Assembly: GCA_018340805.1 (NCBI GenBank)
Contig: JACMZG010001863.1
Span: forward strand, 53,619,906-53,683,905
Length of the DNA stretch: 64,000 bases
Direction: 5' to 3'
Source of the DNA: Microvelia longipes
Taxonomy: Eukaryota; Arthropoda; Insecta; Hemiptera; Veliidae
The notes beneath the pieces are model-generated. The model did not search any database. It worked only from the letters and a program-made list of their open reading frames with translations, and was not told the origin of the DNA. This document shows positions 33,206 through 44,410 of the stretch, in pieces. A program made the translations under genes and the position numbers. Every line of letters begins with the position of its first letter. The stretch's first letter is position 1.

Positions 33206-33754
33206 AAAATAATAATAATTTTAAAAATAAAATTAAAATTGTGAATATTTTTTAGGATAAAATAAAAATTGTAAATAAAATAAGAATAAATAAAAATAAA
33301 TTTAAAAATAATATACAACCTATTTAATCAAGAATACTTATTATAGAAATTAACTAAATAGAAAAAGGAATAAATAAATTCTTATTAAATCTTTAAAATG
33401 AATTCCATTAGATAATAATATAGTAAGCAACTCAACACCTTAAAGGGTAACCACGGCTATGCGCTGATTTACAGTTTAATTGGTAAAAAAAACCACGAAG
33501 ATGCAAAAACAATGTATAATCTGCATTTATTGGTTTATTTATTTATATTTATTTATTTATTTAGTATGTATACAAACTATTTATGGTACTCAAAATTTCC
33601 CATCAAAAACATTAAACAATTTAATGCATTAATCGAAACCATATCTTCAATTTTTAGGGAACATAACATTCATAAATCGGCAATGTTATTATTCATCTAT
33701 ATTTAAACGTTTTTCTTCATAAATTTGATCACTAGATATAACAATTAAAGCCAC

Positions 33755-34055
33755 CAAGAAATACAATAAACGAAACAAGAAATACAATAGAAGAATTAAG
33801 AAATACAATAGAAGAATCAAGAATTGCAATAGAAGAATCAAGGAATACAATTGAAGAATCAAAAAATACAAAACAAGAATTAAGAAATACAATAGAAAAA
33901 TTAAGAAATACAATAAAAAAATCAAGAAATACAATAGAAGAATCAAGGAATACATTAGAATAATCAAGGAATACAATAGAAGAATCAATGAATACAATAG
34001 AAGAATCAAGAAATGCAATAGAAGAATCAATGAATACAATAGAAGAATCGCTTGA
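33755..34055 (+). repeat. 21-bp tandem repeat encoding a heptad
   Basis: About 14 units of aatacaatagaagaatcaag variants. On the plus strand one frame gives heptads RNTIEES / RNTIEEL with one nonsense codon (near 33962). Ile, with Leu in some units, is spaced like coiled-coil a/d positions. No start, splice site or flanking domain was recognised, so this may be a decayed coiled-coil exon or a simple minisatellite. Confidence 0.8.
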
Positions 34056-34336
34056 AAGCTGGGTAAGGTATGGTTACCTCTATTTCTTCACCTTCATAAA
34101 CGTTTATAGAAACAGTATATTTCTCTAATCGTTTTTTTTAATCATTATCTACTCCCCTTTTTTCTGATCTTTGGTCACGTATTATCTTTCTTCGCGTTTT
34201 TAAGATGCATTGAAATCGGAAGATATTAAATATTTAGGTCTGTGATTTCATTAAATCAATAATAAAAGTATTGAACCCTTGCATAAAGTAAAAATAGCAA
34301 TATTAACTTTAATATTTATTCAGTTTAACATATTAA

Positions 34337-34580
34337 GGTTGCGTTCAGATTTAACGAGTCGTTAACTACCGGGATAACTTTCAGGACAGCTGTCAGGATA
34401 TCTGTTCAGAACTAGCAAGTCGCCAACTGTCAGGATAACTGTTCAGAACTAACGGTCATTAACTATCGGGATAACTGTTCAGAACTAACCAATCGCTGTC
34501 AGGATAACTGTTCAGTACTAACGAGCCTCTAACTGTCAGAATAACTGTTCAGAACTAACGAGTCGCTAACTTGTCTGCAT
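34337..34580. repeat. Tandem array, 6-7 units of 35-40 bp
   Basis: Units of aactgtcaggataactgttc and agaactaacgagtcgct with indels. Confidence 0.88.
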
Positions 34581-34749
34581 TAAAGAAACTGTTAATTCAC
34601 AATTCATGTTACATTAAGATTTAAAATCATTAAATAAGAATATGACACAGGTAAAGTAATGTATAAACCAAGTAGCGAAATAAATACCATTTCCGTCAGA
34701 CATGGTATATTTTACATGGCATTTTTCACATGGCATATTTCACATGGCA

Positions 34750-35225
34750 TATTTCACATTTTGTCTCAGCAAATATTTTGAAAAATTATAAAACAGAAAA
34801 ATGACGCACCTGGATTGACATTTAGTACACATGTAGCGGTGTAAAAATAACTAACATATTTACGTGCCAAGTTCATCTCATTATCGTTATTTGTTTAATT
34901 TTTATCAAATGACTTGTGTACGTTGTTTAAAAAGTTGGAAAATAATTAAGTTCAATTTTAGCGCAAGTATGCACCATTACGTAATAAATTTGTACATCAA
35001 GTTTCGTTTCAATATGAAACGAAGTATATGTATGATTTTTTGGATCATAAAAGTTAGGCAGCATAGAGCTCGGTCAGTGCCTGAATGCGTGACCGCTGGG
35101 AATGAAACGAATGTTATTACTATCTGAGGACGAGCGAAACAAGTCAGAAATAAAGATGATAAGCCTAGCGAATCCGTTGAAATGAAGAAAAATTCCGAGG
35201 TATCCTATACCTGATTGTATTTCTT
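34750..35225 (-). mobile_element. C-family repeat, 5' half
   Basis: Inverse of the family: 'aaaacagaaaaatgacgca', 'ccaagttcatctcattatc', 'catcaagtttcgtttcaata', 'tgcgtgaccgctggg', 'ggacgagcgaaacaagtcag', and 'ccgaggtatcctatacctg'. Confidence 0.78.
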
Positions 35226-35664
35226 TATTTTGGTATTTTTGTCCAGTATTTTTAACAAAAACTTCATATCAAGTCATGAAATAAAATTTTAACACGTACA
35301 TTGTGACGAGCGAAGCTTGATCGTCTATTTAATTTGTTCCAAGGCGCGGTGTGCAAAATCATATTCGATCGACCTTTATTGTTTTTTCGATCAACTGATA
35401 CTTCGAGCAAATGTAGAAAGGTAATAGAAATAAAAAAAACAGTAAATAATGTTTATTTATTTGATTGTCTATTGTTTTTTTATTTCTCTGAGAATTTGAC
35501 AAAGAGAAGATTCCCCTTGGTCGGTCACGACCGGAGAACTTACTATTCCAAAGACTAACTGTGATTCACATAAACCTTAATCCACACAAGTACAACACTG
35601 CTTATGGGAGTATAATTAATTGTTCTAAACATAGAGATACAACTCCAAGAGATTTCAGTAAAAG

Positions 35665-36295
35665 GAAATAAAAATCGGGTAGTGGTCACCTCGGAACTTT
35701 TTCTCACCTCATCAGATCCACTACGCTCATTATCACAACTTTTGACTCGCTTCGCTCGTCCTCAAAATATAAAAATCACCTAATTTATTCTGCGACATTT
35801 CTTCAGACAGTAAATAATTCTTTTTATATCCAGCAATATCCTATCCAGGCACTGACCTCACTCTATGCTGCTTAACTTTTATGATCCAACAAAAACAACT
35901 AGACATAGAGATTAATATCCGTACTAAGTCTCAATCCTCTAGCATAAATGGTAACCGGAATGAATATACCCCCGAATAAAATGTACCCCCTGATAAATTA
36001 TCCCCGGACAAAATTTTTTACAATTTTTTAAAAAAAGTATATAAATAGTTCGATAAATATTAAACTAATGCTGATAATGTATTGAAACTTGGCACATATG
36101 TTAGTCTTATACATAGTCACATGCGTTCCAAAACTCAATTTGATCACATCATTTTTCCGTGTTACGAGTATATGAATTTTAGAAATTTTCGCTGAGTCTT
36201 ATTGTGGGTTAATGACGTCAAAAAAAATTTCTGAATAGAACAACTACAACGGTTGACTGATTTTTGTACTACATTTCAACTCTAGCATAAATGCT
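35665..36295 (+). mobile_element. C-family repeat, 5' two-thirds
   Basis: From 'atcgggtagtggtcacctcg' through 'gactcgcttcgctcgtcctc', 'acttggcacatatgttagtc', 'gtgggttaatgacgtca' to 'caactctagcataaatgc'. It then runs into a (TA)n tract (36330-36385). An internal block around 35950-36010 differs from the other copies. Confidence 0.78.
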
Positions 36296-36329
36296 AAAGA
36301 GTATGAATAATTTTAATAATATAAAATTT

Positions 36330-36340
36330 ATATATATATT

Positions 36341-36385
<45 letters not shown>
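36330..36385. repeat. (TA)n microsatellite
   Basis: Alternating TA; adjoins the C-family copy. Confidence 0.93.
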
Positions 36386-36944
36386 CTCCATTTTTTGTTT
36401 ACTCATCTCTCTCTCTCTCCTCTCTCTTATGATTTATTATGTAATTATTTTTTTCTTTTTACTCTTTTTTTATGTTTCATTAGTATAAGTTTATTTATTT
36501 ATTTTTATTTATTTGTCTTTCTTTTGTCTCTATACTTAACTCTCATATCCTTTAATTTCAATCTTTAATTGATTTAATTTAGCTATTAATTGTTCATTCA
36601 TTTTCATTTTATTATATTCATTAATTACTTTGCCTCAATCAGCCTCTGATTGTATTGATGGAAAGGGTTGGCATCTAAAATCCTATTTTATACAACTCCT
36701 AAAATTATAAAAGTATATTCTTAACTGGCATTTCTTAAACCTAATAACCATCACTTCAGTCTGTGGTTGGTTTAGTAAATTTATCAATGCGTCAATTGTT
36801 GCCATGTATAATTTTATTTTGTTTAAATTATAACCTTAGTAATAAAGAAGATTTATCCCCAAAGCGCCTTGCTAACATTGTTACATGCTGGCACTTTGTT
36901 TTTAAAGCGCTGAGCGCATGTAGTACTACAGTGGAACATGCGTC

Positions 36945-36949
<5 letters not shown>

Positions 36950-36975
<26 letters not shown>
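36950..36975. repeat. Poly-A run
   Basis: About 26 A's immediately before a C-family 3' part. Confidence 0.9.
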
Positions 36976-37310
36976 CACACATACTGACAGACAACTTTGA
37001 GAAAACCCCTCATGAGGCCTTTAAAATGCCTGAAACGGATAATTCCGGTTTCATTCCGGTTTCTGATTTTTTTGCAAACACAATACTTTTCCTATATACC
37101 TACGGTATAAATGAGGAAAAGTAAACTAACAATAGGAGGTTCATATAAATTGTATAGTTAGTCCATCGGTAAAACAAAGCCAAATTTTAAATTTTTAGCC
37201 ACATTCTAAAAAGTGGATAACTGAGAGGGTATCTAAAAATCCATTACTAGATCAGATTTATTTTGAAGTAGAAAAAGAAAAATATTAAAATCTTACTGAA
37301 ATTAGTTCCA
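36975..37310 (+). mobile_element. C-family 3' end plus flank duplicated at 42722
   Basis: 'gacagacaactttgagaaaac', 'gataattccggtttcattcc' and the terminal hairpin (37075-37125). The next 185 bp ('ctaacaataggaggttcata' to 'gtagaaaaagaaaaatatt') are repeated in inverse orientation at 42722-42905, next to another C-family copy. Either the element is longer than the hairpin suggests or the two loci share a duplication. Confidence 0.8.
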
Positions 37311-37446
37311 TAAGGTGTGCAAGCACACGATATCCTCTGCCTAGTCAACTAAAGCTAAAGCTGGCAATACCAGTAAAGGCTATATTTTACCTGACAGTCA
37401 GCAAGTATTTAAAACCAAGAAAATTATTATAACCTCCATCAATATC

Positions 37447-37787
37447 ATGGGCGTAGCGAGGTTGCCTTGGGGGGGGGGGCTATTATATACATGATTACTA
37501 ATAATATCACGACAAAGTTAATATGTCGAACTAATAAAACAAATTTAATCTTTTTATAAGCTAAGCTTAAAGTTACCTTTAAGCTCGAAATTGTTAAAAA
37601 AAATTATCAAATTAATTAATTATTTTTATAAAATTAAAATTTAAATTAATTTTATAAAGTTTTTGAAAAAAATGCTTTTCCTTGCCTGAACCATAGTTTT
37701 TATATAATTTTTGCAACAACCCTCCTCGGTTAGGGTAGGGGGGAGGGGGCCCCTCAGCCCCCCCTGGCTAAGCCCATGAACACTATT
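37447..37787. mobile_element. MITE with catgggcgtagc / gctaagcccatg ends
   Basis: Inverted ends CATGGGCGTAGCGAGG and its imperfect inverse at 37770-37787, with G-runs just inside the left end and G/C-runs inside the right. The interior is AT-rich and noncoding. A second partial copy is at 9040. No clear TSD. Confidence 0.7.
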
Positions 37788-38500
37788 ATTAATACGATTA
37801 TTTAATATTAGCTAAATATATTAAGGAGGGAGCTATCAAGGGTTAAATGCAGGTAGTACAGAGCACATTTGTAAAATAGTTAAGTTTATTCATACTGGTA
37901 AAAATAAAATTATTAATAATAAGATCCACACTCGAATTAAGTCTTCTTACTATACTGGAATCAATAAAAAGTATTGCATGATAGTATACTCATGATATCA
38001 ACATTTTGTTATAAGTGCACGGCATGTTAAACCGTTTTGTCAGTATAAGTAACGCCCATTTCTGGTTGTTTCCGAATACCTATTTAGACCGCAAATTGTC
38101 TTTAACATCATGGTATTGTTAAACGGATGCTATTGGTGGTACAGAAGGGTGTATATAAATTTATTCTGGGGCAATAAATTCAACTTAGGATGTTTTCCGC
38201 ATACCAGGTGGGGAGCACGAAACCAAAGAGCACGTATTATCATTTTATGATATAACTATTATATTTTTTCACAGGCAGCTTAATATGAATATTTTCTGTA
38301 AGTAGATAACACCGAATTCCTCTTTGTGTGGTTCCTGCATTCCTGGTTGGTTGTACATTCCTCAAAGGGCATGTATTTTCATCCTGTACAAATAAACTCC
38401 TTTTCGGATGGTTCCCGCAGAACTTGTTACGTCGCAAAAAATCGTATATCCTACAACGCAAGAAACATGTAGAAAAGGTACATTTTATCCAGGGGAATTT
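37788..38500. other. No feature seen
   Basis: Short frames at 38240-38620 overlap on both strands and lack recognisable domains. Confidence 0.5.
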
Positions 38501-38504
38501 TTTG

Positions 38505-39440
38505 TAAACACAAAATTTTCCCTATATATATACCTACGGGATAAACGAGGAAAATTTAAAAAAAATCGGATACGAGGTACATTAGGACTTTTCCTCATCT
38601 CATCGGTTTCGCTTCGCTAATCTCCCCTACTTTGGATTCGTTTCGCTAAATCTCAGATAGTAAGATAGTTCCCTATATACCTACGGTATAAACGAGGAAA
38701 ATTCAAAAAATCGGGTTCGGGGAACATTGGGACTTTTCCTCATCTCATCGGTTTCGCTTCGCTTATCCTCCCCGCTTCTGATTCGCTTCGCTCGTCCCCA
38801 GATAGTAAATACATCCATTTCATTCTCAGCGTTCACCCACCCATCACTGACCACGCTCAATGCTGCTTAACTGTTATGATCCAAAAAAAATCATAGATAT
38901 ACTTATACTTGTATTAAAACGAAACTTGGTGTACTTATTTATTGCGTAAAGAAATACACTTTTACCGAATTTCAACTCAATTAGATTATTTTCTAATTTT
39001 AAAAAAAATTACGCACGTCATGTGATAAAAATTGAACTAATGCTGATAATGAGATATACTTGGAACATATGTTGACCTTATGGCCATGCGAACTAGATCT
39101 CAAATTGATGGCAACATTTTTCACCATTTTATGATTTTTGGAAATTTTCGCTGTGTCATTATTTCGGGTTAGTGACATCATAAAAAAAATCCGAATAGCA
39201 CAATTGCTGGTCACAATTAACTGTTGGTTTACAAAGTTTCAACCTTGGAGCTTAAATACACTGCTACAATGATAACAGACACACACAAATACCTGCTGAG
39301 TGGTTTTCAACTTTGTGAATACCACTGGAGGTCTTAATTACCTGAAACGGAGGCTTCCGGTGACATCCCGGTTTCGGATTTTCTTGCAAACACAATAATT
39401 TTTTTTTATAACAAAGGTATAAATGAGGGAAAGTAAATAA
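38505..39440 (+). mobile_element. C-family repeat, full-length reference copy
   Basis: Two tandem starts: hairpin plus 'ggttcggggaacattggga' at 38505-38650 and again at 38665-38810. Then 'gcttcgctcgtccccagat', 'tgaccacgctcaatgctgc', 'gaaacttggtgtacttattt', 'acttggaacatatgttgacc', 'gtgttattgcggg'-like and CA-rich segments, and the 3' hairpin near 39385-39435. No protein is encoded. Class uncertain; terminal hairpins and tandem starts recall Helitron/Helentron derivatives, which is inference. Confidence 0.8.
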
Positions 39441-39461
39441 GGATCCTGTCAGCTTTTTACA

Positions 39462-39530
39462 CCTGTACGCTGATTCAGTTCAGTCAGCTGATTCAGTTCA
39501 GTCAGCTGATTCAGTTCAGTCAGTCAACTC
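39462..39530. repeat. Tandem array, about 3.5 units of 18-19 bp
   Basis: gctgattcagttcagtca repeated. Confidence 0.92.
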
Positions 39531-39714
39531 ACAGTCACTGAGATTTAATCTGTTATTATAGACAACATATGGAAAGTTAACAACAGGGTGGGGCTAGCTA
39601 AAATATTAAGTTTTTACCTAGCCTAGCTCTTATAATAGTTTCCGCAAGGAAGCTGGTAAAAACTAGTGTTCATAAGCTTATATATAATACTAATTACTAG
39701 CTTATTATTATAAT

Positions 39715-40595
39715 ACTATTATAAGCTTAGAATAATACTAATATATAAGGAGCATATGGCCGTTAACACAATGTTACGGCTAACACTACTGATAGCACGA
39801 AAGCCGGTTGACTGGTGGTCTTAAGTAGGGGTACCACCGTAACAACAACAAAATTTTTAAATATGTGTCATAAATACCCATTAATGAAGAAAGGTCGTAA
39901 AGAACAAATATAATAACTTAAAACACCTGCTGAGTATTTAATAAAACAGGTCTTAGATGGCAAAAGGATAGCGGAATACAAGAATCTACATTTAGATGAC
40001 GAGGACTACTTTTAATATAATTTTAATTAATAACGTTAAACTACAATTTAAAATGCTTAAAATATTGTAATGCACAGATATTTATATTAGTAGTTTATGA
40101 ATAATCAATCATTAATTAATAATAGAACATAATAATTCAGCAACCGGAAGTATTGCCAACTTTTTTTTATAAGAAAATTGTATATTTTAGGGTGGCAGCA
40201 TTATAACCGCATTTCGTGTTATCAGTAGTGATCCTTCTATACACATAGAGATATTATTACTAGAGGGGCCCTATTGGTTGAATTTTGAAAACATAGAAAA
40301 AGTAACCTGACCACATTCGATATTATTACTCATCAAAAAACAGGACAAAAAACAGTAAATTATATAGTAGAATGTTTAAAATACAAATCACAACACAAAC
40401 AATCTGCGGGAAGCCCAAAACAATTGATTAGTTATAACCCCTGCTCCCTCTTGGAGGAGGTTTCAGTAAGGTTACACAGAGCCCCTGAGAGCCCCACTAA
40501 AAATGTTTCAGGTCTCTCAATGTATTAAGATAGGCAATGCTCCCTCTAGTATATATCTCTATGTCTGTACATAGTATTATTCAAAGCTTATAAGT
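39715..40595 (+). mobile_element. A-family MITE, copy 3, with a nested B MITE
   Basis: Left TIR 'ataagcttagaataatact' and 'gatagcacgaaagccggtt'. The right TIR is split by the B MITE: 'cgtgttatcagtagtgatcc' lies before it, and 'catagtattattcaaagctt' after it. Removing the B element restores a continuous TIR, so the A copy is older. Confidence 0.85.
40254..40563 (-). mobile_element. B-family hAT-like MITE nested in the A-family copy
   Basis: Ends CATAGAGATATTATTACTAG and ...CTAGTATATATCTCTATG. The TSD is TCTATACA / TCTGTACA (7 of 8). The body is inverse to the 23789 copy. Confidence 0.88.
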
Positions 40596-40859
40596 AACCT
40601 TTCTTTTATAAATAGGTGATAAGGGCACTTATAAGATACTAGTTTTCTTTAATAGGTAACTATATTTCGCTACATCCTCGTAGCACATTCATGTTAATAG
40701 AATTAAAATAAACGATTATTTTCAGACAACAATAACCTTTTTTCCGAAGTCATGCGTAGTATTAAAAAAATCGTCAAACTCAAAAGTTTGACCGATCGAG
40801 TTGATATTTTACAAAAATGTACTTCTAGAAATGATCAATCAATCCACAATATATATTTT

Positions 40860-41000
40860 TTTTTACTATTCCTCATTTATACCGTACACATATAGAAAAA
40901 TTATTGTGTTTGCAAATAATCCGAAACCGGGATGTCACGGGAGTGAAGCGTTTTAGGTCTTTTAAAGATCGCCTGAGTGGTTTTCACGAAGTGGCCAGGT
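40860..41000 (-). mobile_element. C-family repeat, 3' end only
   Basis: Inverse hairpin ('attcctcatttataccgta'), 'ttattgtgtttgcaaataat', 'ccgaaaccgggatgtcacg', 'gcctgagtggttttcacga'. Confidence 0.8.
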
Positions 41001-41073
41001 ACTGACAATTGTTTTGGTCTACAAAAACCTTGGATAGATACTAAAAATAAGGCAGCGCAAGTGGAGTAAATCT

Positions 41074-41240
41074 TAATAAAAAGCATCAGTCTCTCCACAA
41101 AATTGTGAAGATACTGATATTTATTGTTTGTTTTATTTAGGCCTGAAGATGCCAGGCTTTCATCCTTTGTAGGTTGAAAGCGGATTGCTATTTAAATATA
41201 TTTTGTGGAGGTGACTGATGCTTTTTGTTATTTTATTTTC
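41074..41240. mobile_element. Diverged HH foldback
   Basis: Ends aaaaagcatcagtctctcc, then acaaaa and inverse (41215-41226). Contains 'cctgaagatgccagg' and 'ggttgaaagcggattgc', so CTGAAGA and GAAA are present but spread apart. It is related to the 28952 and 45372 elements. Confidence 0.6.
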
Positions 41241-41510
41241 CTTAGATACACTTGCCCTATTTTTTTTATTTGCCTTAGATTTACACCTTAGATACACCCC
41301 TATTTATTTATTTTAGATACTTGCCCTATTTATTTTATTTACCTTAGATACACCTGCCCTATTTATTTTATTTACCTTAATACACTTGCCCTACTTTATT
41401 TTATTTTTACCTTAGATTCACTTGCCCTATTATTTTATTTACCTTAGATACTTGCCCTATTATTTTATTTACCTTAGATACACTTCCCTATTTATTTTAT
41501 TTGAGAGATT
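41240..41510. repeat. 33-bp minisatellite, left block (about 8 units)
   Basis: Units of ccttagatacacttgcccta and tttattttattta. The same unit resumes at 42135 beyond a LINE fragment. Confidence 0.92.
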
Positions 41511-41559
41511 TCTAGATGTCTCTCTGTAGAGAGACATCTACAGAGAAAAAAAGGGACAT

Positions 41560-42020
41560 CTACAGACTTCTGTGGGCCAGAGCCTGCAATAGATTGGACA
41601 AGAAGGCAGGCCAAATCCCTTGTAAAAAATTGGATTTGGAAGGAAACTAAAATCACATGGGAAAACAACACCGGATGTAGACAGTCAAAAATGATATTTC
41701 CAACATTAGATAGAAGGAAATCTAGATGGCTTTCTTGACTTGAGTAAGTCTAGTCTCAAGACTTATGGTAGGAGTAATCACTGGGCACCTGCAGGCTTAA
41801 TAGCATTTAGCCCTAATGAAGGTGACTGAGAGCCCAATATGTGCAATATGTGAAGACAATGAGGAAGAAACAGTCTATCATTATTTGGCAACGTGTGAAG
41901 GGTTTGGAAGGCTCAGGTTTCAAATATTTGGAACTGGAACGCTACTCAAAGAGGAAATGGAGTCTCTAAGATGGCAGGACATTCTTACTTTCATCCATCG
42001 TAGCAAGGAGGTTTGACGAG
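41560..42020 (+). pseudogene. LINE ORF2 RNase H-end / zinc-knuckle fragment
   Basis: Frame pieces RQAKSLVKNWIWKE, RRKSRWL and 'VGVITGHLQA', then from 41816 KVTESPICAICEDNEEETVY, H, and ATCEGFG, ending KEV stop near 42015. C-x2-C...H...C and the preceding ITGH block match the C-terminus of jockey/I/R1-type LINEs after RNase H. Two frameshifts. The flanks on both sides are the same minisatellite. Confidence 0.8.
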
Positions 42021-42134
42021 GAGAAAGTAGTGGAGGGTTAAAAGTGATAGGTGGTTGACTTCGGGGTTGGTGAAAAGGACCCAAAGGTATGGTCTACTCA
42101 CCAGGCTTGACCTCCCCTCTCTTACTACTACTAC

Positions 42135-42550
42135 TTCTACTGCCCTATTTATTTTATTTACCTTAGGTACACTTGCCCTATTTATCTTATTTACCTTAGA
42201 TACACTTGCCCTATTTATTTTATTTACCTTAGATACACTTGCCCTATTTATTTTTATTTACCTTAGATACACTTGCCCTATTTATTTGTATTTACCTTAG
42301 ATACACTTGCCCATATTTTGTTTGCCTTTTACCTTGCCCTATTTATCTTATTACCTTAGATACACTTGCCCTATTTATTTTTATTTATTAGATAACACTT
42401 GCCCTATTTATTTCATTTACCTTAGATACACTTGCCCTATTTATCTTATTTACCTTAGATACACTTGCCCTATTTATTTTATTTCCTCAGATACACTTGC
42501 CCTATTTTTTTTTTACCTTAGATACACTTGCCCTATTTATTTTATTTGAG
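42135..42550. repeat. 33-bp minisatellite, right block (about 12 units)
   Basis: Same unit as 41240-41510. Both blocks border a 'ttatttgagaga' sequence, at 41498 and 42540. Confidence 0.92.
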
Positions 42551-42721
42551 AGAGACATCTTGTCCCAACGTGGTTAACTATTACTGATATCTTAAACTAT
42601 TTTTAGGTTTTTATATTGTAGATAACAAAATCTAGATAGATAGATAATAATATTAAATGAAATAATGCTTATTGTTGATGATTTTAGCTTAATTATTTAC
42701 TTTCAATGAATAACATTTCTC

Positions 42722-42905
42722 AATTTTATTATAAACTGATTTGAGGAAGATTTTAATATTTTTCTACTTCAAAATAAATCTGATCTAGTAAAGGATTTTT
42801 AGATACCCTCTCAGTTATCCACTTTTTAGAATGTGGCTAAAAATTTAAAATTTGACTTTGTTTTACCGATGGACTAACTAAAACTTATATGAACCTCCTA
42901 TTGTT
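42722..42905 (-). repeat. Inverted duplicate of 37125-37310
   Basis: 'tttctacttcaaaataaatc', 'ctctcagttatccacttttt' and 'gaacctcctattgttagttt' are the inverse of the flank at 37125-37310, with few differences. Confidence 0.88.
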
Positions 42906-43725
42906 AGTTTACTTTTCCTCACTCATACTGTAGGTATACAGGAAAAGTATTGTGTTTGCAAAAAAACCGAAACCGGGATGAAACCGAAATTATCCGTTTT
43001 AGGCGATTTAAAGGCATCTTGAGTGGTTGTCGCAAAGTCTCCTGTGTGTTTGTTACCATCGTAGCGCCAGTGTATTTATACTAGAGAGTTGAAATTTTGT
43101 TGAAAAATCACTCTGTAGTTTTACTATTCGAAAAATATTTTTTATTATAATGTCATAAACCCGCAATAATGACTCGGCGAAAATGTCGAAAAATTGTAAA
43201 ACATGGAAAAATGATGCGATCAGATTGAAATTTGGTTAACATGTAACTATACTATGTATGTAACTATGTAACTATGTATAAGACTAACATATGTGCCAAG
43301 ATTCATCTTATTATCAGCATTAATTCTATTTTTTGGAATGACTTGTTTACGTTTATTAAAAAAAAAATTAAAAAATTGGGAAATGGTCTAATTTAGTTGA
43401 AATTTAGTACAAGTGTATATTATTACCTAATTAATAATTACACTAAGTTTCGTTTCAATACAACAAGTATATCTATGATTTTTGTTAAATCGTAAAAATT
43501 AAGGACCATTGAGCGTGGTCAGTGCTGTATGGTTGACCACCGAGAATGATATGGATGCATTTACTATCAGAAGACGAGCGGAGCGAGTTCAAAGGCGTGT
43601 TGGAGTATAACTTTAGCGAACTGTATTTCTGAGGACGAGCGAAGCGAGTCAGAAGCAAGGAGGATGAGCGTAGCGAATACGATGTTATGACGAAAACTTC
43701 CGAGGAACCCCGTACCCGATTGTTT
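42906..43725 (-). mobile_element. C-family repeat, near full length
   Basis: Inverse hairpin at 42908-42958, 'ccgaaaccgggatgaaaccg', 'cataaacccgcaataatgac', a local duplication of 'tatgtaactatgtaactatg', 'gtataagactaacatatgtg', and the 5' blocks with 'gacgagcgaagcgagtcaga'. Ends near 'aaccccgtacccgatt'. Confidence 0.85.
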
Positions 43726-43904
43726 TGTTAATCTAATAGTGGAGTTGATTTTCTATAATACACTGTAGATGGTTGCCTTTATTCTTTAATTTATAACTTT
43801 AGATAATTGTTATTACTTCTATTTTATTTTACAATTTAATTAATTAATTTATTGCATGTTAGTTATAATAATTCTTAATGTTTTAAAAATTAAATCAATA
43901 TAAA

Positions 43905-44285
43905 TTAAATAAAATAAAAATCTTTATTTGCATAAATACTAATACAAGTACAATGGCAAATCGTCAAATGTACAAAAATTAGAAGTAACATAAATTACTC
44001 AAACATAATTTTATTAGAGAAGTACTCATTAATACTATAAAAAGGCTGCTCTGTCAAGGCTTTTTTACGGCTTTTTTGAAATGATCTATTGGCAACTCTT
44101 GAATTTTTACATCTAAATGATTAAAAAGTTTAACCCCCAATACACTATGACCCACTTCTGACTTCTTAAGTCTATGAGTTGGTAATGTAAGTACATTTTT
44201 ATTCTTTGTATTATATCTATGATAATCACTATTGGTTTTAAATTTATTTAAGTTCTTTTTAATAAAGAGCATATTAACTGAGCAA
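43905..44285 (-). pseudogene. LINE ORF2 C-terminus and 3' end
   Basis: Minus strand: MLFIKKNLNKFKTNSDYHRY, then NTKNKNVLTLPTHRLKKSE, GVKLFNHLDVKIQELPIDHF. After a shift in an A-run near 44060 follows KKALTEQPFYSINEYFSNKI. This is the tail that follows RT in CR1/jockey-like LINEs. The sequence 'caaataaag' near 43925 could be the poly(A) signal. Everything upstream is truncated. Confidence 0.75.
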
Positions 44286-44410
44286 TTACTGAGTATTGCA
44301 GAACCAACCCCTGCCGACAGCTAATATGCCGGGCTTTTACTAATTTTTTGTATATTTTAATTTTGGTGCCTGTATTTTTGTAATGTTTTGTATTTTTTTA
44401 TAATAATATA

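Noticed and set aside
33034..33318. Long Ile/Tyr-rich frames (also 36291, 53401, 53496, 56055, 59019)
   Set aside because: Translations of (TA)n microsatellites, not proteins.
33689..34039. Leu-rich minus-strand 'membrane' frame
   Set aside because: Antisense of the 21-bp tandem repeat; hydrophobicity follows from the repeat.
42055..42549. Leu/Phe-rich frames ('LALFILF...')
   Set aside because: Translation of the 33-bp minisatellite.
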